64,000 bases of DNA from Pisolithus tinctorius (Eukaryota; Basidiomycota; Agaricomycetes; Boletales; Pisolithaceae). A program made the translations under genes and the position numbers. Below the pieces are notes generated by a model, which did no database searches, was not told the origin of the DNA, and saw only the letters and a program-made list of their open reading frames with translations. Below are positions 37,246 to 47,717 of the stretch, piece after piece (the first letter of the stretch is position 1; every line of letters begins with the position of its first letter). The DNA is taken from positions 62,001-126,000 of the forward strand of contig JANFAH010000060.1 in assembly GCA_024663395.1 (NCBI GenBank). The letters are read 5' to 3'.

Positions 37246-39481
37246 ATGACAGCGGTGCTCTCCGCTACAGATGCGCTTCGGAGTCCTTTAATGGCTTCAG
37301 TTGACGACAACCAGATCAAGTATACCCTTCCCTTCTGCCACGCAACCCCTAGGTTTGACATACGACTCCTTCAGCTATTCTTCCACAGATTGGAAGACGA
37401 AATACTATGAAGTTGCCGACATGCTTGCTGAAACCCGGGCTGAGCTCGACGAATTTCACACCTCCAGCAAGGAGCTGGAAGAGGAGCTCATCAAGGAAAT
37501 TGAACGGACAGAGAAGGCACAGCAAGATCTCAAGGTCAAGATTTCTCGTGTAGAGTCAGACAGAGATGAATGGAAGGTTTGTCGTTCGAATTCAAGTCCG
37601 TCAAGTTCCAACAATTCTTACTCTGCGGTAGTCCAAGTTCATGTCACTGCAGACAACCCACAACACGACCACGACTTCCTTGCAGCGCGAGTTGGATACA
37701 CTGAGACAGGAATGTCAAAAGTTGAAGGTGCAACTACGCGAACTCGAAATGGGAAACGACGATTTAGAGCGTAACGAACGAGCAGTCAGCTCTAGCTTGG
37801 CTGATATTGAAGCGAAATATTCTCGTGCTCTTGAAGAGAAGATCCTTCTAGAGCACGAATTGCTTGACAAAGCCCATCTGGAAGAGGAGTGTCAGCGGTT
37901 GAAAGACGAATTAAGAGGTCTGTTCCATTCTCCATTTTAGACGTATGCATGTCGACTGAAACCTTGACAAAAGACGCTGGGGTTGAAATATCTATACTGC
38001 AAGACCAGCTCACAGCACTCCAGTCTAAAGTTTCAGCTCCTGCTACAGAATCTCCCGCATCTGCCGCGCCCTCAACGTCACCCCAAATCACACCATCTTC
38101 TACAGAAGAGAATTTACTCCACACTCCACCCCCACCTGACCTTCAATTAGCAGAGTTGTCTGCTCCCGGCAAATCATTATCAACGCGCTCTCATCCATCA
38201 TCTGTGTCTTCTGGTTCAACCTCAGGGCACCCCATTGCATTGCCGCGAGCCCTTTTTCAGACGAACAGAATCAATACTGCCCATTCTACTCCGCCCCCCA
38301 TCACCCGCTCGAGCACATTGCCTGCTGTTCCCGCTCCGCGAAATCCTCTTCGGGCACCGATTCCTCGCCCGAATTTTCCTTCCCCTTCGACACCCGTCGC
38401 TCAAGCAGCCAGTGCCATCCCAATGGTAGCAACGAAAAGTCGAGGAGTCCAGATGGTTTCCGAAATGCGAGCCAGGGTCAAGAACTTGGAGCAAAAGATC
38501 CACACTCGAGTTCCTCGCCTTCGTATGGGCAGCAGTGCTGGCAGACAAGGCGCAAATGCCTTAGCTTTGTCTACGGTAATGACGGCTTCTCCTTCAGCTT
38601 CAGCTTCCTCTGGGCCCAAGACAGCCGCTTTCCGCACAGCTGCACTTGACCCCAAGCTCAACAAACCGACCCCTAAACGATGCAGTGCAGATATTGACAC
38701 CAAGAAGAGTGAAGCTACGACACCTGATCCGAACGCGTCCGGATGGGTATTGATTATGGACGATACCCCTTCTCCAATTAAGAATTTGGAGAAAGAGCGC
38801 CGGCGAGTGTCCAGCCCTTCAGGGCCAAGTGCATACCGTACTGGTCTTCCCAAGGCGTCTTCGCCTACATTTTCAAAGCCCAACCCTCTGGCTCAGAGCA
38901 CGGCTCGGCGACCACAATCGCGCCTGTCTGGAGCGAGCATGAGTACCATTGCCACGGTCAGCTCGATCCCGACGCCGTCCTCTCGGCCTACCACACCCAC
39001 CTTCTTGCCTCTCCCCATTTCAAGTTTGTATTCGAACAGTCACACACCTGGTACTACCTTGTTGAAACGGTCTGCTGGACCTGGAATTGTTTCGTACGCG
39101 CTGCCAAAACGTTCGTCATTGGGTTCTGGTACTCCCAGTTCTCCAACTCCATCGTCAGACAGCGAGGCCATGGCCCGGGAGCAACCTGCTCCCTACAACG
39201 CTAAGACTGACCATCATGTCGAGACGGAACTGACCTCCCGCGGATCTTCCCGCATACCCTCTTCTGTGAATTCCTCTGTCCTGAGCCAGAGTAGGATTGG
39301 ACGACCCGCCGGAGTGGTAAACGGACGAAAGAATTTTGGGCTGCAACCTCCCGGTGAGGACAGCGGGGCATACTTGGCTACGAACGGGAACAAGAAGAGC
39401 CGAGGAAGGTCGGACAGCAGTACATTTGGTTTGGGGGCGCTAACAGTCCGCGCAAGCCGAACGAGTGACTTACATACTTGA
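37246..39481 (+). CDS. nudE: NudE/NDEL1-like dynein regulator
   Basis: A coiled-coil partner of LIS1 and dynein in nuclear migration. The coding sequence certainly includes GLTYDSFSYSSTDWKTKYYE (from about 37350), then VADMLAETRAELDEFHTSSK and ELEEELIKEIERTEKAQQDL. An intron joins DEWK to SKFMSLQTTHNTTTTSLQRE. More coiled coil (LEEKILLEHELLDKAHLEEE) follows and a further intron gives DAGVEISILQDQLTALQSK. The second half is a long Ser/Pro/Thr-rich tail typical of fungal NudE proteins. The start is not certain: a 46-nt intron from ATG 37246 (MTA) fits the frame, while ATG 37291 would put the conserved sequence out of frame unless spliced unusually. The family assignment rests on the N-terminal coiled coil. 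Confidence 0.85.
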
Positions 39482-39890
39482 CGTTCTCCAGAGCCTAGAC
39501 TATGGGCAGTGGTTGGATAGCCTGGAGGGCTAAATTCTACGTTTTTTTTCATGATCTACCGTTTTTATGACGACACCCGGGATAATGACAGAATGAGCTA
39601 TGTACCACCCCACTGGTTGCCCTGCTACTCGCTTTCGTTATACATATACAACTTTCGTCTGCAGTAAGATATTTACAGATAGTGCCTTTTTTTTACTGAA
39701 TTTCCGTTCTTTTATTGTTTCGTTTTCTTTTCTTTTACAGCTGGGGCACCTGCAGAGGTCGTTGATACCTATGGTATGTTCTATGGTACAGTGAGCGGGA
39801 TGGGATTGACATGTAATAATTACGTAATACACATAAGCTGGCTCCTTCCCTTCATACAAGCTTGCAAGCAAGGCCCCTCGTTCACCAACC
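39482..39890. other. Intergenic region NudE to ESS2
   Basis: About 400 bases, T-rich with T runs at 39541-39549 and 39688-39695 and a TTTTCTTTTCTTTT patch near 39724-39737. It probably contains the NudE 3' UTR and the pyrimidine-rich ESS2 promoter. No gene is seen. Confidence 0.45.
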
Positions 39891-41535
39891 ATGTCTTCAC
39901 CTAAGAGTGGACAGTTGACTGCCCCACAGAACAGATCCTTGAATAGGCAGGAAATTCTTGAGGAGGATGAATACACGGCAGCTTTATCTCACATCATCGC
40001 CCGAGATTTCTTCCCGTCGCTCGTCCACTTGGATGCCACTAACGACTATCTCGATGCTTTGCGAACGAAGGATGCTAGTCTCATCAATGCTTCCGTTCGG
40101 AGGCTCCAAGAAATTAGCAGCACTCCCATCCCCTCTCAGCGAAGCACCCTATGTCTAACACCCTCTGATACCCCATACGGACCTGGCCCATCTGAAACCC
40201 CTGTGCCGTTGCCACGCCCTGCCAAGCGGCCACGATACGACACAAATATGAGCTTGGATACGTTTCAGGTGAAGTATACTTCCGAGGACAACGCGAGCTT
40301 CACCCAAATTTTGGATGACGAAAATAGACAACGCAAGGAAAGGTGGGGGTGGGCTTGGGAAGCTCAGAAGAGGGTGGAACAACAAAGAGAGAGGATGTTG
40401 ACGGCCAGGGAAAAGATGTTGATTGAACAACCACCAGTACCAGGAGTGAGGGAGAAGTTTCTTATAGAGCAACCCAATGTTGCTGGGTTAATCACGTCGA
40501 GCATGGTGGAGGAGGCCACAGAACATGAACCAAAACAATTAGACGAGGGAAAGGAGTCGCTAGCACTGTCCGTCGCTGAACCTCAAGCAGAGGTAACTGT
40601 CGTTGATGTGCTAGCACCGCAGAAAGATACACGTGCTGCTGGGGTCGATGCCTGGAAATTTAAGGTCACTTTCCTGCATCATTTTATTTCCGTACCACAA
40701 TGCTCACGACAGCCAGACACGGAATTCCCTCATGTTTCCGCCCGATGCCGATGTCACGACATACGATAGGCCTGCAAGTTCTTCGGCGAATGCTCAGCCT
40801 GATGCTAAAGTCATTAAACACGCTAATACACGCCTGGAGGAACAGGATGCTACAGACCAACCCAAGAACCTATCTGCACCCTCCAGTCCAACTTACAGTC
40901 GTATCGAGGCTGCTATCAGCGGCACGCCTTGTATGTACATTCACCACGTTGTCGATACGCCGCTCACATACTTGCTAGATAGACCCAAGACCCCTCCTAA
41001 CAATTTCTCTCTTGTGTCGCATGTACCGTCACCTTCTTCCGCGGAGATGGGGCCGTCCGCGATGAAGCAACTCATGACTTGGGGAACCCTAAATGCTACA
41101 CCAAGGATACTACCACAGTCGGAGGATTCTACGGATTCGATACTTCCGCCAAATACCTTTCATATATCGGCGCCTTCAAATCGGGAAGCTCTCTCTCACA
41201 AGTTGTCAGCGACTGCAGCGAAGAGCCTCCGGGAAAAGGCCGGGTTACGTGGTGGATTAATTGGACGTACGCCGTTGGCTCATCCCGCTAGGGGAAGCAT
41301 AAAGGCTGGTACAATGGCACCTCCGAATTGGACGCCGCGCAAGGCGGATGCCCCAGGTAATCTGACACCAGCTGCCAAGCGACTGCTGGATAGAACTACC
41401 GTGGGTACTGCAGCTACGCGACGAGCTGATGTCACGGGCAAGATGGCAGGGTCAGGTGGTAACAGTAGAGGGAGAGAAGCGGATCTCCAGCACTTACGGT
41501 GGACACCAACTCCAAGTTCTAATTCGCGGAGATGA
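39891..41535 (+). CDS. ESS2: ESS2/DGCR14 (Es2) splicing-related nuclear protein
   Basis: A conserved nuclear protein found in spliceosome C complexes. The start is MSSPKSGQLTAPQNRSLNRQ, then EILEEDEYTAALSHIIARDF and FPSLVHLDATNDYLDAL, the strongly conserved Es2 N-terminal block. SLDTFQVKYTSEDNASFTQI follows, a second conserved block, then ENRQRKERWGWAWEAQKRVE. After an intron, AWKFK joins NSLMFPPDADVTTYDR, also conserved. The C-terminal half has TPPNNFSLVSHVPSPSSAEM, MTWGTLNATPRIL, SNREALSHKLSATAAKSLRE and GLIGRTPLAHPARG. Two or three introns are needed. Length close to the family norm. Confidence 0.95.
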
Positions 41536-41617
41536 CATACGCTTAATGCCATTGCGTAACACGATAATGATGAGCAGGACTACATGCAATTACTGAGGTA
41601 CTGATACATGGGAAACA

Positions 41618-42503
41618 TTATGATATCTTGCGACGCTTCATTTTTGGCTGATCGTCTCTGGCAATAACAGGATCTTGCTGTGGTAGGACTGGTGACTTGG
41701 GCTTTTTCTTCACGACGACTCCCTTCAGAGCTTTTTTCGTGTCTCTCTTGGGTGGGCCAATGGCGGACTTGTCCTTGTCCTTTCCGGTTGAATTATTTGC
41801 GGGCTTCGAAGACGGTGGGATAACGGGGGAAGGTTTGTTCATCGCGCTTTCTCTGGCCGCCACAGCTCTCCGAACGAAGTCAGCCTAGCGGCGAATTTAG
41901 GACAGAGAACAGGTTACTTTCTGAAATCTGATAATTCTGCTCCATCCTGAGCTTTGCGAAGGCGCTCTTCCTCTGCCTGTTTTTCCCGTATAGAATCAAG
42001 GAACACAATTTCGTCCTCTTCCAAGGCTCGAAATTGGTTGCCTACCCTTTGGTGTTAAGCTAAGGAAAACAACGGGAAACTTGGTACATAGTTACCTAGT
42101 TTCATTTTCTCTTCCCATTCTTCTTGCTTAGCCGCCTGCATGATGTATTGTAGATACATTAGTGATACGAGGGGAATCAATGTACCTTATTAGCTGCCAA
42201 TTTCTACGGTGACGGTGAGCAAAGAGGAGCTCCAAATGGAGTAGCAACACCACTCGCCTCAGCCAAGCTTCGGCCATCGAAGGAATCATCCGTGGGCTGC
42301 GGAGGTGGTTCTTGACCGAGTCTAAAAGACGACGTGCATGGAAGTAAGAGCAAGCTAAAGACGAGTAGTGCGCATGCTAGAAACCTTGCGTATGCGGCTC
42401 TCCACTGCTCCTCCCTTCTAGCCCTAGCAGCCTCAACGTCGGACTGAGAAACGAAGCGTGATGCAACCCCACTGACAGACACTGAAGGGACTCCTTCTTC
42501 CAT
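41618..42503 (-). CDS. FAM192A: FAM192A (PIP30/Fyv6-like) N-terminal-domain protein
   Basis: A small nuclear protein of the FAM192A family, linked to proteasome activator PA28-gamma in animals and to second-step splicing in yeast (Fyv6). The start ATG (42501-42503) gives MEEGVPSVSVSGVASRFVSQ, then SDVEAARARREEQWRAAYAR. After introns come LGQEPPPQPTDDSFDGRSLA, LAANKAAKQEEWEEKMKLGN, QFRALEEDEIVFLDSIREKQ and AEEERLRKAQD. These are the family signature (SRFVS...EEW..AY..PP...D.RSL...K..K...EE..K..NQFR.L..DE..FLD). The C terminus is Lys-rich (KRDTKKALKGVVVKKKPKSP) and ends KMKRRKIS, a likely nuclear signal. It converges on ESS2, 82 bases between stops. Confidence 0.9.
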
Positions 42504-45091
42504 GGTTCCTTGCTTAGTAGTGATCCAAGGTGATGTAGTATGAGGCGCAAGAGCGGCTCGTCGTGGTAGTGGTAGACCTGGCGTCAGTCGTCAGCAATGT
42601 ACAGAACACTCTGGGGACACCGTACAGTGAAAGTGATGTGTTGCTTGGAGATTTGTAAGTAGCACAAGACCGTAACAGCCAAATACATCAGCAAATGGAA
42701 CTCAGGCTGGACTGTCCTGGGCAGCGTTGATGATCCATAGTCACAGAGTTCCCAGGGTAGTCCATTCTGGACACCTCTGTACACTAGTGTGAGTTTCTGC
42801 CCAGCTTGCCATCAACTGCACTATGTATATACCCAGAATACCAACTTTATGTCAATTCAGCTGTGAGTTTCTGTTGTTTCCTGTCTAGCTTGTCACAGAC
42901 CACATGGGGTGTATGCACATATGTAGTACACTCCTTTCTCTTCTCAGTTCTCATCCCATGGACTGATGTATATGGATGGGGCCCTCACCTATGCCATCCC
43001 AGGCCCTCACTGCTGCATTGAAAAATCTAAGCACTATCACAGATATGTGGATGACATTAATGTGGAAGGGGGTAATGCTGACACTGAAGATGATGCTAGT
43101 TCATCACAAAATGGAAGTGCAATGAAATCATGGATATCATGCTCATAGGCAGGTGACTGGCATCTCGCTTGTCGTCTGTGTACATGAGATGTCTATACAT
43201 GTTCAAGACTTGAATGTTACTAGTATTATTTCTCCAAACACCCTAGTTGGCCCCTTGAAGTGTTCGTCCCTACGAGCATTTGAGACTCGCATTGAATCCC
43301 CGCTTAAGAGTGCCGGACATTCTTGCCGGAGTTTTCAAAACCCAAATGTTTGATGATTCTTCGTCTGTTGTAGTCCTGTCGCTATTCTGGTATACTGCCG
43401 TCTTCTTCCTGCGCCCAATCGCTTTATGAAGATTGTGTTGTCATCTGACACTGCCTGGAGGATTGAAGCTGCATCGCGTGATTAATCAAACCATGGTGGT
43501 GTATCTACTTTGTCAGCAAGCCCATGCATGTACTAGGTCCCGATGACCACTGTCCAATCAACCGACAAGCCTGTCCCCCTTCGCCCGTCTTTTTCTCATT
43601 CACAGAGCTGGGGGCTCTCTTCCGCACCAATTACCAGGGAAGTGGTCACCGCACCTCGTATGCTCACTACCACGGTCCAGTCGCGACTTTGTGAACTCAC
43701 CCTTATTATGCAGCATGGGCAAACGAACCTCCGTCGCCAATCGAGCACGCCACAGACGGTGACCTTCACCGCTCTGTGAATTTTATGGTTCATCGATCTT
43801 CAACGTCTACATCTTCTCTTGGGAGATTAACCGGCCACGGAGTAGAGCGTCGTTCCCGATGGTTCGCTTTCGCTCGTCCACATTTCGGGGGTACGACAAG
43901 TCCCCCACGATACGGAGCTGCCTCCTTTGCCTGGGCAGCCCCGGGTGCCTCAAACCACAATGGAAAAACCTCGGACGATGTTTCTCCCGGCTTCACCGCG
44001 ATCACGTCCCCTGAATCACATCGTGCCACGCCATCAAGCAACCCAATGCTCAATACAAACCGGCTACTACAAGTGGAATCTCGATCGAACAGTCAAGGCG
44101 ACTATTCTCAACTCGACAGAGGTTTGAATGCACGATGTGATGATGAGTCAGGGGTTGAGAGGTTGACAGCTAGCCGCTCAAAAAAGGGGATCAGAGCTTT
44201 CATACTTTACAACACATACGTCCCCTTAGTACGCGCCTCCGATTCATATCACATTGTCATGTTGACGATCATTCTAGCTCTTCAGATTCATCAATATTAC
44301 CTTCACCACTGCCACATTGGCATTGGCAGTACATATCCGGGGGCTGGAGATGCGCTATGGAGTGAGGGGTGTACTTGGAAGCTCACCGTCAGTCCCCTTA
44401 TCATTACGACGTACGGCTTCCGGTTGACGTGCATTCTGCAGGACACTTGTAATAATATTTGCTCCCTTGACACTTGTTCATGTCATGGTAGCTGTATATG
44501 TAAGCGTCAGCGATATGCGTAGTGTGGTCGTGGTCTGACCTCGCGCTTTAGCTTGAGTACTTCGGCCGGCCACTTGGGTTATGGCGCACATCGGGGAAGC
44601 TCGCCCACACACTTTGGGAAGTGTGCTTCATCTGCGCATGGTCTGCAGCCCTGTCCCTTTGCTTTGATAACTTCTTCACTTCCCCTATCCCCTGTGCGTC
44701 TGCCCAAAGTATTGCGTGGTACAGTCAACTACAGAGACCGACGTCCCAGATTTCGGGTCTTGGCGCTGAAGAAGGAAGCATAGGAGACACTCTATGCGAC
44801 AGTCAACTCGCATTGATCTTCTTTGTCGGCATTAGCCTCATCACGTACTGCATTAACCTTGTCATCAGTCTTTTTAGAATTTTCGAGAAGGTCAAGTATC
44901 ATGCAGGTATTCGCCTACGTACATCGTAACAGGCTCTTCATTGGGCGTAGTTAAACACTGTTGAGTTATCTTACATACGTTGCTTGACTAACCTCGAAAC
45001 TGTACAAAGTATTTTACGTAACTAGCGAACCACGCATGCGAATATTGTGAGCTTAGGCGTCTTACCGCCTGGCCAACGACAACGCTGTTGG
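42504..45091. other. 2.6 kb gap with no recognisable gene
   Basis: No protein family is recognised in this stretch apart from the low-confidence ORF listed separately at 43776-44522. The part at 42780-43150 has a lower GC content than its flanks and a short direct repeat (gtgagtttctg at 42789-42799 and 42863-42873). Both strands carry only scattered small open frames. It could be a decayed mobile element, a lineage-specific gene, or regulatory DNA. An alternative is that a gene with many introns has been missed. Confidence 0.4.
43776..44522 (+). CDS. Orphan ORF, 248 codons, coding status uncertain
   Basis: An ATG-started open frame with no recognised family. The N-terminal half is Ser/Arg/Pro-rich and low in hydrophobics (for example STSTSSLGRLTGHGVERRSR). 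The middle has one hydrophobic segment (MLTIILALQIHQYYL). The C terminus is Cys/His-rich (HHCHIGIGSTYPGAG, then CSLDTCSCHGSCICK). The length is unusual for chance in this base composition but not impossible. Codon use and other strands do not help: a minus-strand frame (43790-44053) overlaps it. It lies in the 2.6 kb gap and is reported so it can be tested, not as a confident gene. Confidence 0.25.
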   Translation: MNFMVHRSSTSTSSLGRLTGHGVERRSRWFAFARPHFGGTTSPPRYGAASFAWAAPGASNHNGKTSDDVSPGFTAITSPESHRATPSSNPMLNTNRLLQVESRSNSQGDYSQLDRGLNARCDDESGVERLTASRSKKGIRAFILYNTYVPLVRASDSYHIVMLTIILALQIHQYYLHHCHIGIGSTYPGAGDALWSEGCTWKLTVSPLIITTYGFRLTCILQDTCNNICSLDTCSCHGSCICKRQRYA

Positions 45092-46639
45092 ATGACCCCA
45101 GTTCGCATGAGTATGGTGTCAGACGATAGTAACGGGACCAGGTCAAGGTCGGATTCCCGCACTCTCAAAGATTTTGCGACCAGCAATTATATCATTGGCA
45201 TATGTCTCCTTCTCGTCGTCGTCATACTTTGGACTTTGTCCAACTTCGTAACACAGGTCTGCACCGTATTTCAACCGTACTGGAAGTATTGGCTAATTTT
45301 ACTGCAGTACATGTTTGTTGGAGGCTATCAGAAGCCTTTCTTGTATGTACCGAGGCCCGCTTCATAGCCTCGTTCATATGATTTACTTCCAACCGTAGGG
45401 TCACGTATACAAGCACATCTGCGTTTACTTGCTATCTCATCCCATTTTACCTCCGGCACCTACGGGGAAGATATAAAGATACCAGGTGGAACCGCCTCCT
45501 CCACCCCGAAATTGTTCACTGGTACTAATCTGCCCTAACTGCGTGTCCGCAGTTATCAACCACTAGCGCAGGACATACCCAGCGAACCCAATTCCAGTGT
45601 ACCCTTCCAAATGCATTTTACATCGGCGCATATTCATTTGTGCACTAGGGCTTTCAGCGCTCTTATAATGAAACCTTGCGGCTCACCCCTCGGGAGACCG
45701 CTTGGCTAGCCTTGTATTTCTCCTTCCTCTGGTTCACCGCCAACTGGAGTCTCAATGCCGCCCTGGCATATACAAGTGTAGCAAGCGCGACCGTTTTATC
45801 CAGCATGAGTGGTGGGTACGCTTTTTATCGTCGTTCACAACTTGACCTAGAAGATGTGATAGGAATATTTACACTTGTAGTGGGCCGCGTATTCCATGTG
45901 GAGGCGGTAACTATAGTCAAGATTGGCGCGGTTCTGTTGAGGTATGGAGAACTGGCTTGTGAATGCATATACTAGATTTCACGATTTATGCTAGCTTTGG
46001 CGGGGTGGTTCTTGTCTCATTTTCTGACTCCCAGGATCCTGGACCATATTCGATGACCCGTCCGTTCTACCTGCTCCCAGTCATAGGAGATATTCTTGCT
46101 CTGCTCTCAGCTCTTCTCTATGCGATGTATATGATATTCCTGAAAGTTAAGATTCGGGAGGAGTCACGGATAGACATGCAATTGTTTTTCGGCTTTGTCG
46201 GGCTCTTCAATATTTTCCTATGCTGGCCTATAGGGCTTTTACTCCACATCTTCGGGGTAGAACGTTTGGAACTTCCAAATACTCGTCAGGCGTTGGTTGC
46301 CATTATCGTCAACGTGGGTACTCGGTTCATGGAAATCCACTATACTTACATCCCGCGACATAGATGTTCATTACACTCTCAAGCGACTACATCTACGTCA
46401 TCGCTATGCTGAAAACTACTCCCCTCGTAGTGACCATAGGCCTTAGCCTGACAATTCCGTTAGCAGTCACGGGCGATTTTTTCCTTGGCAAACCTGCTGC
46501 AGCCCAGGTCGTGATAGGAGCTCTCTTCGTACTTTTTGGGTTCATTGTAGTTGGCGTAGAGAACGCCAAAAAGGAATCGTGCGACTACCCCGTTCAAAAC
46601 TCGGAGGAGACAAGGTTGCGAGCACAAGTGCCTCCCTGA
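45092..46639 (+). CDS. DMT-superfamily membrane transporter (EamA/SLC35F5/YML018C-like)
   Basis: A probable vacuolar or Golgi-type carrier of about ten membrane spans. The start ATG gives MTPVRMSMVSDDSNGTRSRS, then YIIGICLLLVVVILWTLSNF, span 1. Introns join it to YMFVGGYQKPFLVTYTST, span 2, and RLTPRETAWLALYFSFLWF. SLNAALAYTSVASATVLSSM, GIFTLVVGRVFHVEAVTIV, FGGVVLVSFSDS, PVIGDILALLSALLYAMYM, LFFGFVGLFNIFLCWPIGLL, MFITLSSDYIYVIAMLKTTP and IGALFVLFGFIVVGVENAKK follow. The pattern of two five-helix repeats and the SSMSG motif fit the SLC35F-like EamA family. Splice choice near 45595 (AGT followed by gtaccc) is the least certain point. The substrate is unknown. Confidence 0.9.
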
Positions 46640-46828
46640 CGGGAGCATTCGTACGCGGTGTGGAGCCACTGTTTCAGAACTGTAGGGCCCAAGTAACTGC
46701 GTAGTTTGTACCCCGAGCGCGTTGATTTAGATACGCTGCTTGCTAGTAGTGCTCTGCGGAAAAGGCAATGACTCGGAGTGGGAAACAACGTTGAACGTTA
46801 ACTGAACTATCAGTGTGACCTCAGACCA

Positions 46829-47600
46829 ATGGTACTAATGCGCCAGACTCATGATCAATCGCCCCCTTGCTAACTTACTTGAAGCCTAAAGAACGCAGAA
46901 CGCGCGTTACGCCGCATCGACTTGCTAAGAACCCATTCGCCGTCCCAGATGCTTCAGATGAAGCAGATGCCTCTACATCGGTATAGTCTGATTCTTGTGC
47001 TCCCGGACACAAATGGGTAACCTTACTGCAGGGCCACGAAATTCTGGAGGCCCCCGCAAGGGCACTGTCAGGTCTGAGCAAGAAAGAGAAGCAGCGGTGT
47101 AAGCATGAAGCTTTCATTGACAGTTCGTCCATGATCCTTGGTTTTGGATTCAGGATGCTGATGGACAATTTAGAGCTTGTATCCTCTGTGTCACCATATT
47201 CAAAAGCACAGCGGCGACGTTTCAACAAGAAAATGCGTGAACAAATTGGTGGTGGAATGGCCGACATGGGTCTCGCCTTATCTGCTTTACAAGAGAAAGA
47301 TCCATCTCTTGAATCTGCCAGGGGGCCTGAAACCGTTGCACCGTCGTCAATGGCAAGGCAGACGGCGACTAGTCGAATAGGCAAGGGCAAGGGGGTTCCC
47401 CTGACCAAGGCCCAAAGAAAGCGCACTCTGTAAGTCTGATAAATGCTACCCTACTTAGGATCCCTTGTTGAGAAACTCGCCCTAGGGAAATTGAAAGCCT
47501 TCGACACCCACTCGTTCTTTCAGATCCCCGATTCGCGGATAACCCCTTTGAAACCATTCGCATCCATGCGCGGAACACGCTCGAAAAAAAAAGTACTTGA
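46829..47600 (+). CDS. SLX9: Ribosome biogenesis protein SLX9
   Basis: A pre-40S assembly and export factor. The ATG (46829-46831) stands alone: a 53-nt intron (46832-46884, with branch-like gctaac) joins it to PKERRTRVTPHRLAKNPFAV. A second intron gives GLSKKEKQRCKHEAFID. A third, 51-nt intron ending atttag gives KLVSSVSPYSKAQRRRFNKK, the family's core motif (L...SPYSK...RR.K). Then MREQIGGGMADMGLALSALQ, and KGKGVPLTKAQRKRTL joins EIESLRHPLVLSDPRF and ADNPFETIRIHARNTLEK, the conserved C terminus. The alternative reading through intron 3 would insert a hydrophobic stretch, so splicing is preferred. A large antisense open frame is a shadow. Confidence 0.92.
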
Positions 47601-47717
47601 GTGACCTGTTTCTCAACATTCTATTCGACCACTTGAGGCACATTTAGTATAGACATGTAGTACAATATAGTTTAAAAAAACATATGCACGTCCAATAACA
47701 CCCATGCACTGTGACTG

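Noticed and set aside
42966..43148. Reverse-transcriptase fragment suggested by YVDDI
   Set aside because: A five-residue match is weak and no other RT, RNase H or integrase motifs were found near it on either strand.
43790..44053. Minus-strand ORF overlapping the orphan ORF
   Set aside because: No features distinguish it and it overlaps the longer plus-strand frame; neither is well supported, and the shorter was left out.
47131..47170. Read-through of SLX9 intron 3 (hydrophobic insertion)
   Set aside because: Splicing a 51-nt intron restores the family core motif, whereas read-through inserts a stretch not typical of SLX9. A shorter 31-nt intron would bring a stop codon.
46875..47426. 183-codon open frame on the minus strand opposite SLX9
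   Set aside because: It lies wholly over exons and introns of SLX9, whose spliced protein is well conserved. It shows no domain and is best seen as a shadow.
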